NCBI GenBank assembly: GCA_031550455.1
Contig: JAVBOQ010000107.1
Location: 1 to 23,936, forward strand
Direction: 5' to 3'
From: Avichristensenella sp031550455
GTDB taxonomy: Bacteria; Bacillota; Clostridia; Christensenellales; Aristaeellaceae
Length of the DNA: 23,936 nt
The notes under the pieces were generated by a model. The model searched no databases. It had not been told where the DNA came from and worked only from the letters and a program-made list of their open reading frames with translations. How positions within the stretch are numbered: position 1 is the first letter of the stretch; every line of letters begins with the position of its first letter. Both the position numbers and the translations under genes were made by a program. Of the stretch, positions 8,566 through 16,256 are shown one piece after another.

Positions 8566-9567
8566 TTATTCGCCCAGCAGACCGCTCAGGTACGCCTGTA
8601 CGGCCGTGTTGACTTCGTATACCGGCAGACCGCCGTATCCGTCGCTGGATCCCTGCACCTTGTCGGGCGGGTTTCCGCCCCTGGCTTCATTTGTCCAAAG
8701 GGCTTCGCCAGTCGCGACGTCATAGACGGTCGAACGGATGTTTTGTCGGTACGCGGTGCCGTTACCCGGCGAATACCGGCCGACGGACACGAGATCCGTT
8801 TCCATGACGAGCGCGTATCGGGCGGCCCAGGGGCTTTTGGCATACCAGGACGTGGGCATCTGCGCCATCTGCCCGAGAAACCATTGCGGCACGCCGGGGC
8901 TGTTTCGCTCGTCGAAGAAAATGACGACGACGCCCGCCTCCGCGGGTTCCATCGCATAGCCCCATGGCGCGCCGGCATTCAGGCGTGCTTCCGGAACAGG
9001 AACCAGCCGGAAGGTATCGGCGGATGTTTTTCCCGTATAGTGCGGCAACGCCTCAAACAACGCGTCCGGCTCCGCCGTAACCCAGCTTTGGACAAAAGCC
9101 GACGCCTGCATTCCCGCAAAATACCGTGTGACCCAGCCGCGCGCGACAACTTCCCGGTATCCGAGGCCGTATTCCTCCGCGATGACGACAGGATCCAAAA
9201 GAAACCCGGTCGAACTGTCCAGAAAGTCACGGCACGCGTCGCTCGTGTTTGGATCGAGGAATACCGTATAATCGTCGTCGCTCCGCAAACAAATGTCGAA
9301 GAGGAAAGAAACCGCTTCCCCCATATCTTTTTCGCTCAGCCCGTGCGTGTCTCCGGCCAGCTTGTTGACAAGGTCATATGTGAGTGAAACCCCGAGCGCC
9401 TCGCGCGCCTTTTGAACCAATTGTTCTTTGCCCGATTTATCGTCTTCACCCAACGCCAGGTACTGCGCGAGAAAGTCGTCCGACGTTTCGCCCAGCGCCG
9501 GGGCGGCGGGCAGCAAAAGCGCGATGAAAACCATCAGCGCGCAGAGAAACGCAAGGCGATGACGCAT
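8566..9567 (-). CDS. Exported protein of unknown function
   Basis: A 333-residue protein. Residues 1-26 form a signal peptide (basic MRHR, hydrophobic core, PALG/E cleavage region) with no lipobox at the cleavage site, so it is predicted to be secreted or trapped in the wall. The mature part is acidic and mixed alpha/beta with no motif I recognise. Visible features are an early helical stretch (LAQYLALGEDDKSGKEQLVQ) and a middle aromatic segment (GVVVIFFDERNSPGVPQWF). A late segment, YDVATGEALWTNEARGG, recalls surface proteins but is not diagnostic. The ATG at 9567 is chosen because the signal peptide starts there and a GGGGGGAA ribosome site precedes it; upstream in-frame residues would overlap the promoter at 9614-9642. 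It is monocistronic and convergent with the operon to its left. Confidence 0.75.
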   Translation of the reverse strand: MRHRLAFLCALMVFIALLLPAAPALGETSDDFLAQYLALGEDDKSGKEQLVQKAREALGVSLTYDLVNKLAGDTHGLSEKDMGEAVSFLFDICLRSDDDYTVFLDPNTSDACRDFLDSSTGFLLDPVVIAEEYGLGYREVVARGWVTRYFAGMQASAFVQSWVTAEPDALFEALPHYTGKTSADTFRLVPVPEARLNAGAPWGYAMEPAEAGVVVIFFDERNSPGVPQWFLGQMAQMPTSWYAKSPWAARYALVMETDLVSVGRYSPGNGTAYRQNIRSTVYDVATGEALWTNEARGGNPPDKVQGSSDGYGGLPVYEVNTAVQAYLSGLLGE

Positions 9568-9591
9568 ACTCGCTTCCCCCCTTGGTTTTTT

Positions 9592-9610
9592 CTCAAAACC
9601 GGTTGTTTTT
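9592..9610. repeat. Imperfect inverted repeat centred on AACCGGTT, possible operator
   Basis: The stretch CAAAACCGGTTGTTTT contains the perfect palindrome AACCGGTT, extended on both sides by A/T arms with one mismatch. It lies in the leader of the minus-strand exported-protein gene, just downstream of its promoter, where a repressor could block elongation. It could equally be a chance symmetry. No regulator is encoded next to it. Confidence 0.3.
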
Positions 9611-9613
9611 TCC

Positions 9614-9642
9614 AATATACAGGAGCGCAAGGGATATGTCAA
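9614..9642 (-). promoter_or_regulatory. Near-consensus sigma-A promoter for the exported-protein gene
   Basis: On the minus strand, TTGACA (9642-9637) and TATATT (9619-9614) are separated by exactly 17 bases. This is a perfect -35 box and a 5/6 -10 box. The -10 box lies 46 bases before the ATG at 9567, giving a leader of about 40 bases. It is one of the strongest promoter matches in the window. Confidence 0.8.
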
Positions 9643-9686
9643 TCTTGCGAGTGAAGCTTCGTCTTCGCCTGGCAAGTATCTGGATT

Positions 9687-9842
9687 TTATGACGTCTTTT
9701 TGTGTTTATGCGCAGTTGATACGCTGGACATCCGCTCTACAAGCCGCGCCTTGAGGCTTTCGCCGCCTTCCGGCAATTCTTCAAGTGATGCGTCCGCCGA
9801 TATGCGCCCAATTGTTTTCGCGTAGATTACGGATTTATAAAA
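9687..9842 (-). pseudogene. Possible remnant of a gene (51-codon C-terminal-like fragment, no start)
   Basis: On the minus strand, an open frame of 51 codons with no ATG ends in TAA at 9689-9687. It reads as a plausible helical protein end, with SLEELPEGGESLKARLVERM in the middle and a basic tail STAHKHKKTS. It has no usable start: a stop lies directly upstream. A different frame upstream starts at ATG 9883 and could be joined only by a one-base shift. The codon use looks protein-like, but the region is AT-richer than real genes here. I do not recognise the family. It may be a decayed gene end or chance. Confidence 0.3.
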
Positions 9843-9867
9843 TCATGTTCGGAATGTTCCAAAGCCA

Positions 9868-9896
9868 TTGACAGCGCTTTCATGTTTTGATACCAT
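9868..9896 (+). promoter_or_regulatory. Sigma-A promoter of the sugar uptake locus
   Basis: TTGACA at 9868-9873 and TACCAT at 9891-9896 are separated by 17 bases: a perfect -35 box and a 4/6 -10 box. A weak -10 with a strong -35 is common in regulated promoters. It predicts transcription from about 9903 and a leader of about 138 bases before the binding-protein ATG at 10041. The -35 box is overlapped by the cre-like operator. Confidence 0.7.
9869..9882. promoter_or_regulatory. Catabolite-responsive element (cre) / LacI-family operator
   Basis: TGACAGCGCTTTCA matches the Gram-positive cre consensus TGWNANCGNTNWCA at every position, on both strands because the site is nearly palindromic (one mismatched pair, central AGCGCT). 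It overlaps the -35 box and the first nine spacer bases of the promoter at 9868-9896, so a bound repressor would exclude RNA polymerase. The likely binder is CcpA with HPr-Ser-P, signalling preferred sugar. A dedicated LacI-family repressor is an alternative; none is encoded in the window. Confidence 0.7.
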
Positions 9897-9995
9897 AGCA
9901 TTAAGAAACACACAAAACTCTTGTTCAAAAACTATTAATTTACTTCTTTAGCGCGATAAATCAGCGGCGTCCGGGCGCACTTCTATCGCTTGTTT

Positions 9996-10013
9996 GCCGG
10001 GCCGCGTCCCGGC
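9996..10013 (+). other. Leader hairpin before the binding-protein gene
   Basis: GCCGGG (9996-10001) and CCCGGC (10008-10013) can pair as a 6-bp GC stem with a 6-base loop, in the untranslated leader 11 bases before the AAGGAGG ribosome site. It could stabilise the transcript 5' end. No T-run follows and no anti-hairpin is apparent, so attenuation is not supported. Confidence 0.35.
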
Positions 10014-10040
10014 TTGAAATCAACAAGGAGGGTACCTCAA

Positions 10041-11447
10041 ATGAAGAAACTCTGCTCCCTGCTCCTGGCGCTGACCCTGCTTTTGGGCTTGTTCTCCCTC
10101 GCGCACGCGGAAGAAGCCAAGTACGACCTCAAGGGCGCGACGGTCAAAGTTCGCCTTTGGGACAGCCCGAACCCGTACGCCGAGGACGTGACGGACGTGG
10201 ACAAAGAGGCGTGGCTTCCGATATACGAGGCCGCGAAGGCGAAGTACAACTGCAACTTCGAATTCTACACCGCCACGGTGGAATGGGACGACATGCCGGC
10301 CGAATTTTCCAAGTCGGTCGCGGCGAGCCAGCCGGTCTGGCACATCACCAACAACCTGTCCGCGATGTGGACTCAACTGCTCTTTTCAAGCAACGCGCTG
10401 GTCAACACGCGCGACATCGTCGCGAAGCTGCCGATGCCGGAGCTGTTCAAGGATTTCAACAGCGGCTATCTGCTGGATTATCCCGGCACCGAGGGCCTCG
10501 TCTTCAACCGCAAAATGATCGCCGAAGCGGGCATGGAATATGACCCGGGCGAGATGTTCAAAATGGGCAAGTGGAGTTATGACGATTTCTTCGCGTATAT
10601 GTCGGAGCTTCAGTCGAAACTGCCGGAAGGCACGTATACGTTCTTCATCGACCCGAACTACTGGCAGATCTTTGCCGCGCCGGCGAACGGCGTCATGACG
10701 GTCGACCCGGAGACGTACATGCCGCAGGTCACGACGGACGCGTTCATCGAAAGCGTCGAGTTCCTGCAGAAGCTGGTTAACGCGGGCCTCTGCCGCCCGG
10801 CGAACACGGACGCCGCGGGCCTGCCGGATTACTGGGGAACGCCCGGCGTGACGTTTGATCAGGGCGTTGAAGTGGCGATGACGCACCGCGCGACGTGGCA
10901 AATGGGCCCGCTGAACACCAACGGCCTCGATTGGGGCTTTGTGCCGTATCCGTGGGGCAAAAACGTGACGCTCGGCACGGAAGGCGACTACACGACGCTC
11001 AGCGACAACTACCGCGCGGCCTACTATGACCTCGGCCTGACGGGCGGCGTGCTCGGCGGCGTCGAGAATGATTTCCCGGGCATCGAAAAAGACGTTCTGG
11101 TCGAGACGCTGGTAAACCTCTCGTTCGACCTGTTCGCCGACGCGGACCGCCGCGCGTGGCTGCAGGGCGAGGTGGACGGCACGAACGAAGCCGCGCCGCG
11201 CATGGAATCCTTTGGCGACGAGCTGTCGGTCGAGCTGTACAACTGGCTGATCACCCGCACGTCGTACAACCCGCTGGCGACGCTGAACAACGCCGGCATC
11301 GGCGGGTTCACCTACAACGGCGAAGCGCATCCGATCTATGATGTCGTGCGCGTCGTGATCACCGACAACCTGTCGCCGCGCTCGACGATGGAATCGTTCA
11401 ACGCCGAGATCGAAGCGAGCCTGAAGGACGCCGGTCTGACGAAGTAA
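10041..11447 (+). CDS. Extracellular solute-binding protein of a sugar ABC transporter (family 1 type)
   Basis: A 468-residue periplasmic-type binding protein for carbohydrate. Residues 1-23 form a signal peptide ending AHA/EE with no lipobox cysteine. The mature part begins with strand ATVKVRLWD, typical of family 1 sugar-binding proteins, and has the lobe signatures GTEGLVFNRKMIAEAGMEY and KWSYDDFFAYM. Late segments such as GLDWGFVPYPWGKN and ADADRRAWLQGEVDGTNEAA match the MalE/UgpB-like fold. The aromatic-rich middle suits oligosaccharide stacking. The ATG at 10041 follows AAGGAGG by 9 bases. It is the first gene of the locus, controlled by the promoter and cre at 9868-9896. A strong hairpin after the stop probably raises its expression over the permeases. 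The cognate permeases are presumably one of the two pairs downstream. Confidence 0.9.
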   Translation: MKKLCSLLLALTLLLGLFSLAHAEEAKYDLKGATVKVRLWDSPNPYAEDVTDVDKEAWLPIYEAAKAKYNCNFEFYTATVEWDDMPAEFSKSVAASQPVWHITNNLSAMWTQLLFSSNALVNTRDIVAKLPMPELFKDFNSGYLLDYPGTEGLVFNRKMIAEAGMEYDPGEMFKMGKWSYDDFFAYMSELQSKLPEGTYTFFIDPNYWQIFAAPANGVMTVDPETYMPQVTTDAFIESVEFLQKLVNAGLCRPANTDAAGLPDYWGTPGVTFDQGVEVAMTHRATWQMGPLNTNGLDWGFVPYPWGKNVTLGTEGDYTTLSDNYRAAYYDLGLTGGVLGGVENDFPGIEKDVLVETLVNLSFDLFADADRRAWLQGEVDGTNEAAPRMESFGDELSVELYNWLITRTSYNPLATLNNAGIGGFTYNGEAHPIYDVVRVVITDNLSPRSTMESFNAEIEASLKDAGLTK

Positions 11448-11463
11448 CCCAAACCGAAAACAG

Positions 11464-11492
11464 AGCAAGGGGGGCGTCACGCCTCCCTTGCT
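11464..11492 (+). terminator. Strong intergenic hairpin, probable partial terminator / mRNA stabiliser
   Basis: AGCAAGGGGGGCG (11464-11476) pairs with CGCCTCCCTTGCT (11480-11492) as a 13-bp stem with one G-U pair and a 3-base loop, 17 bases after the binding-protein stop. No T-run follows (TGGTTGTACG), so full intrinsic termination is doubtful. Such hairpins often protect the binding-protein mRNA 3' end and reduce read-through into permease genes. Confidence 0.75.
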
Positions 11493-11531
11493 TGGTTGTA
11501 CGAAACGAATGACGTCTGCCGGAGGGATCGC

Positions 11532-14399
11532 ATGAAGCGGAAGCTGTGGACGGGTCTTTGGGTCGCGGCGCTGCTGCTCGCCGTTTCGGCCGCGCGCGCG
11601 GAGGCGCCCGCGTACCGCGACGCGCGGACTATGTGGGCCGCGCTGCCGTCCGATCCGGCTCCCATTTCGCTGCGGGCGTCCGCATACGCCGCGTGCGACA
11701 TGCCGGAACTGTCCGTGCTCGACGACGGAACGCTGTACACCGGCGGTTCCGGCTGGGTCGAATACGAAGTGACCGCGCCGGAGACCGCGCTGTACACGGT
11801 CATGCTCCGTTACTTCCCGGGCGAGGGCAGCGGTGGCGATATCCTGCGCAGACTGACCGTCAACGGCGAGACGCCTTTCACGGAGGCCGGCGAACTGTCC
11901 TTTTCCCGGATGTGGAACGACAAAAACCGCGATTACAAAACAGCCAAAGGCAACCAGCCGATCCCGTCGCAGATCGAAACGCCGGAGTGGCGGACCGTGT
12001 ACCTGCGCGACGCGATGGGCTACGCGGTCGAGCCGCTTCTTTTTCCGCTGAAAGCCGGAACGAACACCGTACGCATCGAATCCATCTCCGAGGGCATGAT
12101 CCTCGACACGATCACGTTCGGCCCCAGGCAGGCGCTTCCGCCTTATGCCGACTACATCGCGCGCCTGACCGAAGGCGGCGCGGCGCGCGCGAAAACCGCG
12201 CCGGTCAAGATCCAGGCCGAGGACGCCGCGCTCAAATCGTCGCCGTCGTTCTATCCGATGAACGACCGCACGTCGCCGCTCAGCGAGCCGTATCACCCGA
12301 CCTACATCACGTTAAACTCCATCGGCGCGTCCGCGTGGAACGAGCCCGGCGAATGGATCGCATGGGACGTCGACGCGCCGGAGGACGGCCTGTACCGCAT
12401 CGCGTTCCGGTACAAGCAAAGCGAGCGGCGCGGGATGTACGCGGCCCGGCAGCTTTCTGTCAACGGCGCGATCCCGTTCGCGGAGGCGGCGGACATCCGG
12501 TTTCCGTTCGGCACAAGCTTCCGCTTTGAGACGGTCGGCGACGGCCTCGAGGATTACTGGTTTTACCTTTCGAAAGGCGTCAACCGGATCGAGCTGAACG
12601 TGACCCTCGGCGCGATGGGCGGCGTGCTCCGGGACATCGAAGGGATCATCGACGCGCTGAACGCGCTGTACCGCGACGTGGCCGCGATCACCGGCTCCGT
12701 GCCCGATCCGTACCGCGATTACCAGATTTTCAAGCGCGTGCCGGGCTTGATGCGGTCGCTGACGGAGCAGCGCGCCGCGCTTTCTAACGCGTACGACGCG
12801 CTGACCGCGCTGACCGGCGCGGGCAGCGAGCGCACCGCGGGCATCACACGGCTGATCGCCGTGATCGACGACATGCTGCGCGGCGACAGCGCCGTGGTCG
12901 TCAAAAGGCTCGCGTCGTTCAAGGAGTGCATCACGGCAATCGGCAAGTCGACGCTCGACTTAAAGGATCAGCCGCTCCGGATCGATTACCTGATCGTCGC
13001 TGGCGAAGACATGCCGGACGTGCGGGCCGACGGCAACTTCTTTGAGAACGCGGGCCACACTTTCGCCTCGTTCTTCGGTTCGTTTTACAACGACTACAAC
13101 GTCATTCAGTCGGCGGTGCAGGGCCAGGCGAAGGAGATCAGCATCTGGCTGTCGACCGGCCGGGACCAGTTCGACGTCGTCCGCAGGCTGATCAACGAGA
13201 GCTTTGAACCCGAAAAAGGCGTCAAAGTCAACCTGAAACTGATCAACCCGGACGTGCTATTGCCCTCGACGTTCACGGGCGTCGGGCCGGATGTCGCGAT
13301 CCAGATCGGCAACAGCGCGCCGGTCAACTTCGCGTTCCGCGGCGCGGCGTACGATTTAACGCAATTTGACGATTTCGAGGCCGTCGCCGCGGAGTTTCTG
13401 CCCGCCGCGATGGCGTCGTTCTATTTTGACGGCGGCTGCTACGCGCTGCCCGACCAGATGAGCTTCCCGGTGATGTTCTACCGGAAGGATCTCCTCGACG
13501 GCATGGGGCTGAACGTTCCGGCCACGTGGGCCGACCTGATCGAGCTGATTCCGTACCTGCAGCGCCGCAACATGGAGATCTACCTCGAATCCAAGCCGAT
13601 CGCGACGCTCGGCGCGGCGGTATCCATCGGCAACAGCAAGGCCGTCAACCCGGTTTTCCTGTCGCTTCTGTACCAGCGCGGCGGCGAACTCTACGAAAAG
13701 GACGGCGCGTCGAGCACGATCATCTCGGAGGCCGGCAACACCGCGTTCCGCAAGTGGACGGAGTTTTACACGCAGCACGGTTTCCCGCTCGAGGTGGACT
13801 TTGTGACGCGGTTCCGCATCGGCGAGGTGCCGATCGGCATCGTCGACCTGACAAACTACTCGCGGCTGATGGTATCCGCGCCCGAAATCCGCGGCGCCTG
13901 GGCCATCGCGCCGGTACCGGGCACGATGGGCGACGACGACAAGATCGTCTATGGCGCGCCCTGTGTCACCAGCGCGGCGATGATCGTGCGCAACATGGCG
14001 GAAAAGCACGGCACGGCGGAAGAGAGCTGGTCGTTCCTCAAATGGTGGACGAGCGGCGACACCCAGACGAAGTACGCGCGCGAGATGGAGTCGATCCTCG
14101 GGCAGGCCGGGCGGTATCCGGTCGCGAACCTGAAGGCGTTCGCGTCCATTCCTTGGCCACAGGACATCAAGCCGGTGCTGACCGGCATGCTCGGCACGCT
14201 GCGCGGCGTCGAGCAGGTGCCGGGCGGCTACATCACCGGGCGCTACCTCGACACCGCTTTTGTCAAGGTCATCACAGACTATGTGAACCCATCGGACACG
14301 CTGTACGAGTATGTGGACCTGATCAACGAGGAAATCGCGAAAAAACGCGAAGAATTCGGGCTGGTCGGGCCGGACGGGAGGGCTGGCGGTGAACCTTGA
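11532..14399 (+). CDS. Giant 955-aa solute-binding protein with two N-terminal beta-sandwich repeats
   Basis: Residues 1-23 form a signal peptide (ARA/EAPAY, no lipobox). Two related blocks follow: about 45-200 (core GWVEYEVTAPETALYTVMLRY, then LTVNGETPFTEAGEL) and about 225-370 (core EWIAWDVDAPEDGLYRIAFRY, then LSVNGAIPFAEAADI). Their alignment shows an internal duplication resembling carbohydrate-binding modules of the CBM6/35 type. A helical segment (about 370-470) links to a C-terminal family 1 binding-protein fold (about 535-930), with KEISIWLSTGRDQFDVVRRL, FPVMFYRKDLLDGMGL and VPATWADLIELIPYL. It therefore probably captures a large glycan. The ATG at 11532 has GGAGGG 5 bases upstream; the in-frame TTG at 11496 is rejected. 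The stop overlaps the next gene by 11 bases. Confidence 0.88.
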   Translation: MKRKLWTGLWVAALLLAVSAARAEAPAYRDARTMWAALPSDPAPISLRASAYAACDMPELSVLDDGTLYTGGSGWVEYEVTAPETALYTVMLRYFPGEGSGGDILRRLTVNGETPFTEAGELSFSRMWNDKNRDYKTAKGNQPIPSQIETPEWRTVYLRDAMGYAVEPLLFPLKAGTNTVRIESISEGMILDTITFGPRQALPPYADYIARLTEGGAARAKTAPVKIQAEDAALKSSPSFYPMNDRTSPLSEPYHPTYITLNSIGASAWNEPGEWIAWDVDAPEDGLYRIAFRYKQSERRGMYAARQLSVNGAIPFAEAADIRFPFGTSFRFETVGDGLEDYWFYLSKGVNRIELNVTLGAMGGVLRDIEGIIDALNALYRDVAAITGSVPDPYRDYQIFKRVPGLMRSLTEQRAALSNAYDALTALTGAGSERTAGITRLIAVIDDMLRGDSAVVVKRLASFKECITAIGKSTLDLKDQPLRIDYLIVAGEDMPDVRADGNFFENAGHTFASFFGSFYNDYNVIQSAVQGQAKEISIWLSTGRDQFDVVRRLINESFEPEKGVKVNLKLINPDVLLPSTFTGVGPDVAIQIGNSAPVNFAFRGAAYDLTQFDDFEAVAAEFLPAAMASFYFDGGCYALPDQMSFPVMFYRKDLLDGMGLNVPATWADLIELIPYLQRRNMEIYLESKPIATLGAAVSIGNSKAVNPVFLSLLYQRGGELYEKDGASSTIISEAGNTAFRKWTEFYTQHGFPLEVDFVTRFRIGEVPIGIVDLTNYSRLMVSAPEIRGAWAIAPVPGTMGDDDKIVYGAPCVTSAAMIVRNMAEKHGTAEESWSFLKWWTSGDTQTKYAREMESILGQAGRYPVANLKAFASIPWPQDIKPVLTGMLGTLRGVEQVPGGYITGRYLDTAFVKVITDYVNPSDTLYEYVDLINEEIAKKREEFGLVGPDGRAGGEP

Positions 14400-15331
14400 G
14401 ACGAGGCGGACAGCCGTCCGCGAGATGACGAAACGCCAATACCAGCTCCATGTCGCAAGGAAAAACAAGCGCGCGTACCTGATGATGGCGCCGTATCTGC
14501 TTTTCTTTACGCTGTTCACGGTGATCCCGGTCGCGATGTCGATCGGATTCAGCTTCACACGCTTTAACGTGCTGCAACCGGCGCGGTTCACCGGCCTTTT
14601 GAACTACATGGAGCTGTTTCTAGATGACCCTGTGTTCCTCACTCACCGCGATCAAAAATACGCTCATCCTCGCGCTGATCATCGGGCCGTTCGGATATAT
14701 CTTTTCCTATCTGATGGCGTGGCTGATCAACGAACTGCCGCGCATCCCGCGCGCGATCCTGACGGTCGTGTTCTTCGCGCCGTCCATCTCCGGCAACGCG
14801 TACCTGATCTTCACGATGCTGTTTTCCGGCGATGCGCACGGATACGTCAACGCGTGGATGCTGAGCCTCGGGGTCATCGGCGCGCCGATCCTGTGGCTGC
14901 GCGACGCGAATTACATGATGATCATCGTCGTCCTTGTCTCGCTGTGGATGAGCCTCGGCGTCGGCTTCCTGTCGTTCATCGCGGGCCTGCAAGGCGTGGA
15001 CAAAGCGCAGTACGAGGCGGCCGAGGTGGACGGCATCAAAAACCGATGGCAGGAGCTTTGGTTCGTGACGCTGCCGAACATGCGGCCGCAGCTTTTGTTC
15101 GGCGCGGTGATGTCGGTGACAAACTCGCTCGCGATCGCGGACGTGACGGTCGCGCTCAACGGCTTCCCGAGCACCGGCTACGCGACGCACACGATCATCA
15201 ACCACCTGAACGATTACGGCATCATCCGGCTGGAAATGGGCTACGCCAGCGCGATCGCCGTGCTGCTGTTCTTCATGATGCTGACGCTGAACCTGCTCGT
15301 GCAGCGGCTGCTCCGAAAGGTGGGCACGTAA
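14389..15331 (+). pseudogene. Sugar ABC transporter permease (UgpA/LplB type), frameshifted by a 4-bp duplication
   Basis: Restoring the frame gives a 312-residue inner-membrane permease with about six membrane segments and the ATPase-contact loop YEAAEVDGIKNRWQELWFVTLP. The GTG start at 14389 has GGGAGGG 6 bases upstream and overlaps the preceding stop. The reading frame is broken at 14638-14645, where CTCA occurs twice in tandem. Deleting one copy rejoins LDDPVFLTAIKNTLILALI, which fits the family at the start of TM2. As written, translation runs from the first part (about 84 residues with one membrane segment) into a nonsense frame to 15444. A separate frame from an internal ATG at 14624 has no ribosome site. 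The cause may be real inactivation, a reversible slippage variant or an assembly error. The partner permease follows directly. Confidence 0.85.
14638..14645. repeat. Tandem CTCA duplication causing the permease frameshift
   Basis: CTCA at 14638-14641 is repeated immediately at 14642-14645. The reading frame is +1 before it and +2 after it. Removing four bases gives one continuous permease frame with no other change, so the duplication alone explains the disruption. Confidence 0.85.
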
Positions 15332-15332
15332 C

Positions 15333-16244
15333 ATGGCGAAGCCGCGCAAACCGAAAGAGAAAAAGATGGCCCGCACCGCGATCGGCAAGTTCTTCACGAA
15401 CAAGCGGTCGAACCGCAGCGTCGGCGGCAGCGTCGCGATGCTGATCATGCTGCTGCTGTTCGCCGTTCTGTCGCTGTTCCCGGTCGTCTTCATGGTGATG
15501 AACGCATTCAAGCCGCTCAACGAGCTGTTCATCTTCCCGCCGAAGCTGTTCGTGATGCAGCCGACTGCCGACAACTTCGCGGATCTGTTCGAACTGCTCG
15601 CGAACGCGCTGGTGCCGTTCATGCGCTACGCGTTTAACACATTTTTGATCGTGCTGACCGGCTCGGTCGGCCACATTTTGCTCGCTTCGATGGCCGCGTT
15701 CCCGCTGGCGAAGCTGAAATTGCCGGGCAGCCGCACGATCAACCAGATCGTCGTGCTGTCGCTGATGTTCTCGCCCGCCGTCACCGCGGTGCCGAACTAT
15801 GTGATCATGTCGTACCTCGGCCTGGTCGACAGCTACTGGGCGGTGGTGTTCCCGGCGTTCGCGCTGTCGCTCGGGCTGTTCCTGATGAAGAATTTCATGG
15901 AGCAGGTGCCGGATTCGCTGATCGACGCGGCGTCAATCGACGGCGCAAGCCCGATGAAGACGCTGTTCACGGTCGTGATGCCGGTCGTCAAGCCCGCGTG
16001 GATCACGCTGTTCATCATCTCGTTCCAAAACCTGTGGGTGACGACCGGCGGCAGCTTTATCTACTCGGAAAACCTAAAGCCGCTGTCGGCGATGCTGTCG
16101 CAAATCGCGGCGGACGCGGGCGTCGCGCGGACCGGCGTCGTCGCGGCCGCGTCGCTTCTGATGTTCGTCATCCCGGTGGTCATTTTCATCCTGTCGCAGT
16201 CGAACGTCATGGAAACAATGGCGACGTCCGGCATGAAGGATTAA
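15333..16244 (+). CDS. Carbohydrate ABC transporter permease (MalG/UgpE type)
   Basis: A 303-residue inner-membrane protein with six predicted membrane segments, the first at about 34-56 after a basic cytoplasmic N-terminus. The loop DAASIDGASPMKTLFTVVMP (199-218) is the EAA motif that docks on the ATPase. Late segments include SFQNLWVTTGGSFIYSENLK and a C-terminal membrane helix followed by SNVMETMATSGMKD, the usual family end. It starts one base after the stop of the frameshifted permease and is its expected heterodimer partner. If the first permease is truly inactive, this protein has no local partner except by pairing with subunits from the second permease set. Confidence 0.92.
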   Translation: MAKPRKPKEKKMARTAIGKFFTNKRSNRSVGGSVAMLIMLLLFAVLSLFPVVFMVMNAFKPLNELFIFPPKLFVMQPTADNFADLFELLANALVPFMRYAFNTFLIVLTGSVGHILLASMAAFPLAKLKLPGSRTINQIVVLSLMFSPAVTAVPNYVIMSYLGLVDSYWAVVFPAFALSLGLFLMKNFMEQVPDSLIDAASIDGASPMKTLFTVVMPVVKPAWITLFIISFQNLWVTTGGSFIYSENLKPLSAMLSQIAADAGVARTGVVAAASLLMFVIPVVIFILSQSNVMETMATSGMKD

Positions 16245-16256
16245 GGAGGGGCGCGC

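Larger units (their letters stand above)
9568..10040. other. 473-bp intergenic control region between divergent genes
   Basis: This is the only gap longer than 300 bases. From left to right it holds the leader and promoter of the exported-protein gene, a possible minus-strand gene remnant (9687-9842), a plus-strand promoter with an overlapping cre-like operator (9868-9896), an AT-rich stretch at about 9897-9960, and a leader of about 140 bases with a GC hairpin before the binding-protein gene. It is visibly richer in A and T than the flanking genes. No tRNA or riboswitch architecture was recognised. Confidence 0.7.

Noticed and set aside
9828..9883. Short minus-strand frame starting MKALSMALEHSEHD
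   Set aside because: It is only 18 codons, and its first codons coincide with the cre site and the -35 box of the plus-strand promoter; treated as regulatory DNA.
10386..12296. Very long minus-strand open frame (over 600 codons) across the two binding-protein genes
   Set aside because: It is antisense to two clear genes, is very rich in Arg/His/Val/Gly codons typical of GC-rich shadows, has no ribosome site and matches no family.
14624..15331. Permease starting at the internal ATG 14624 as a separate shorter gene
   Set aside because: No ribosome site precedes it, and the upstream frame supplies exactly the missing first membrane segment; a broken gene fits better than an independent start.
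14389..15444. Continuous frame reading through the permease duplication as a 351-residue protein
   Set aside because: After about residue 84 it becomes an Arg/Asp/His-rich shadow, while the permease sequence continues in the other frame; the product would not be a permease.
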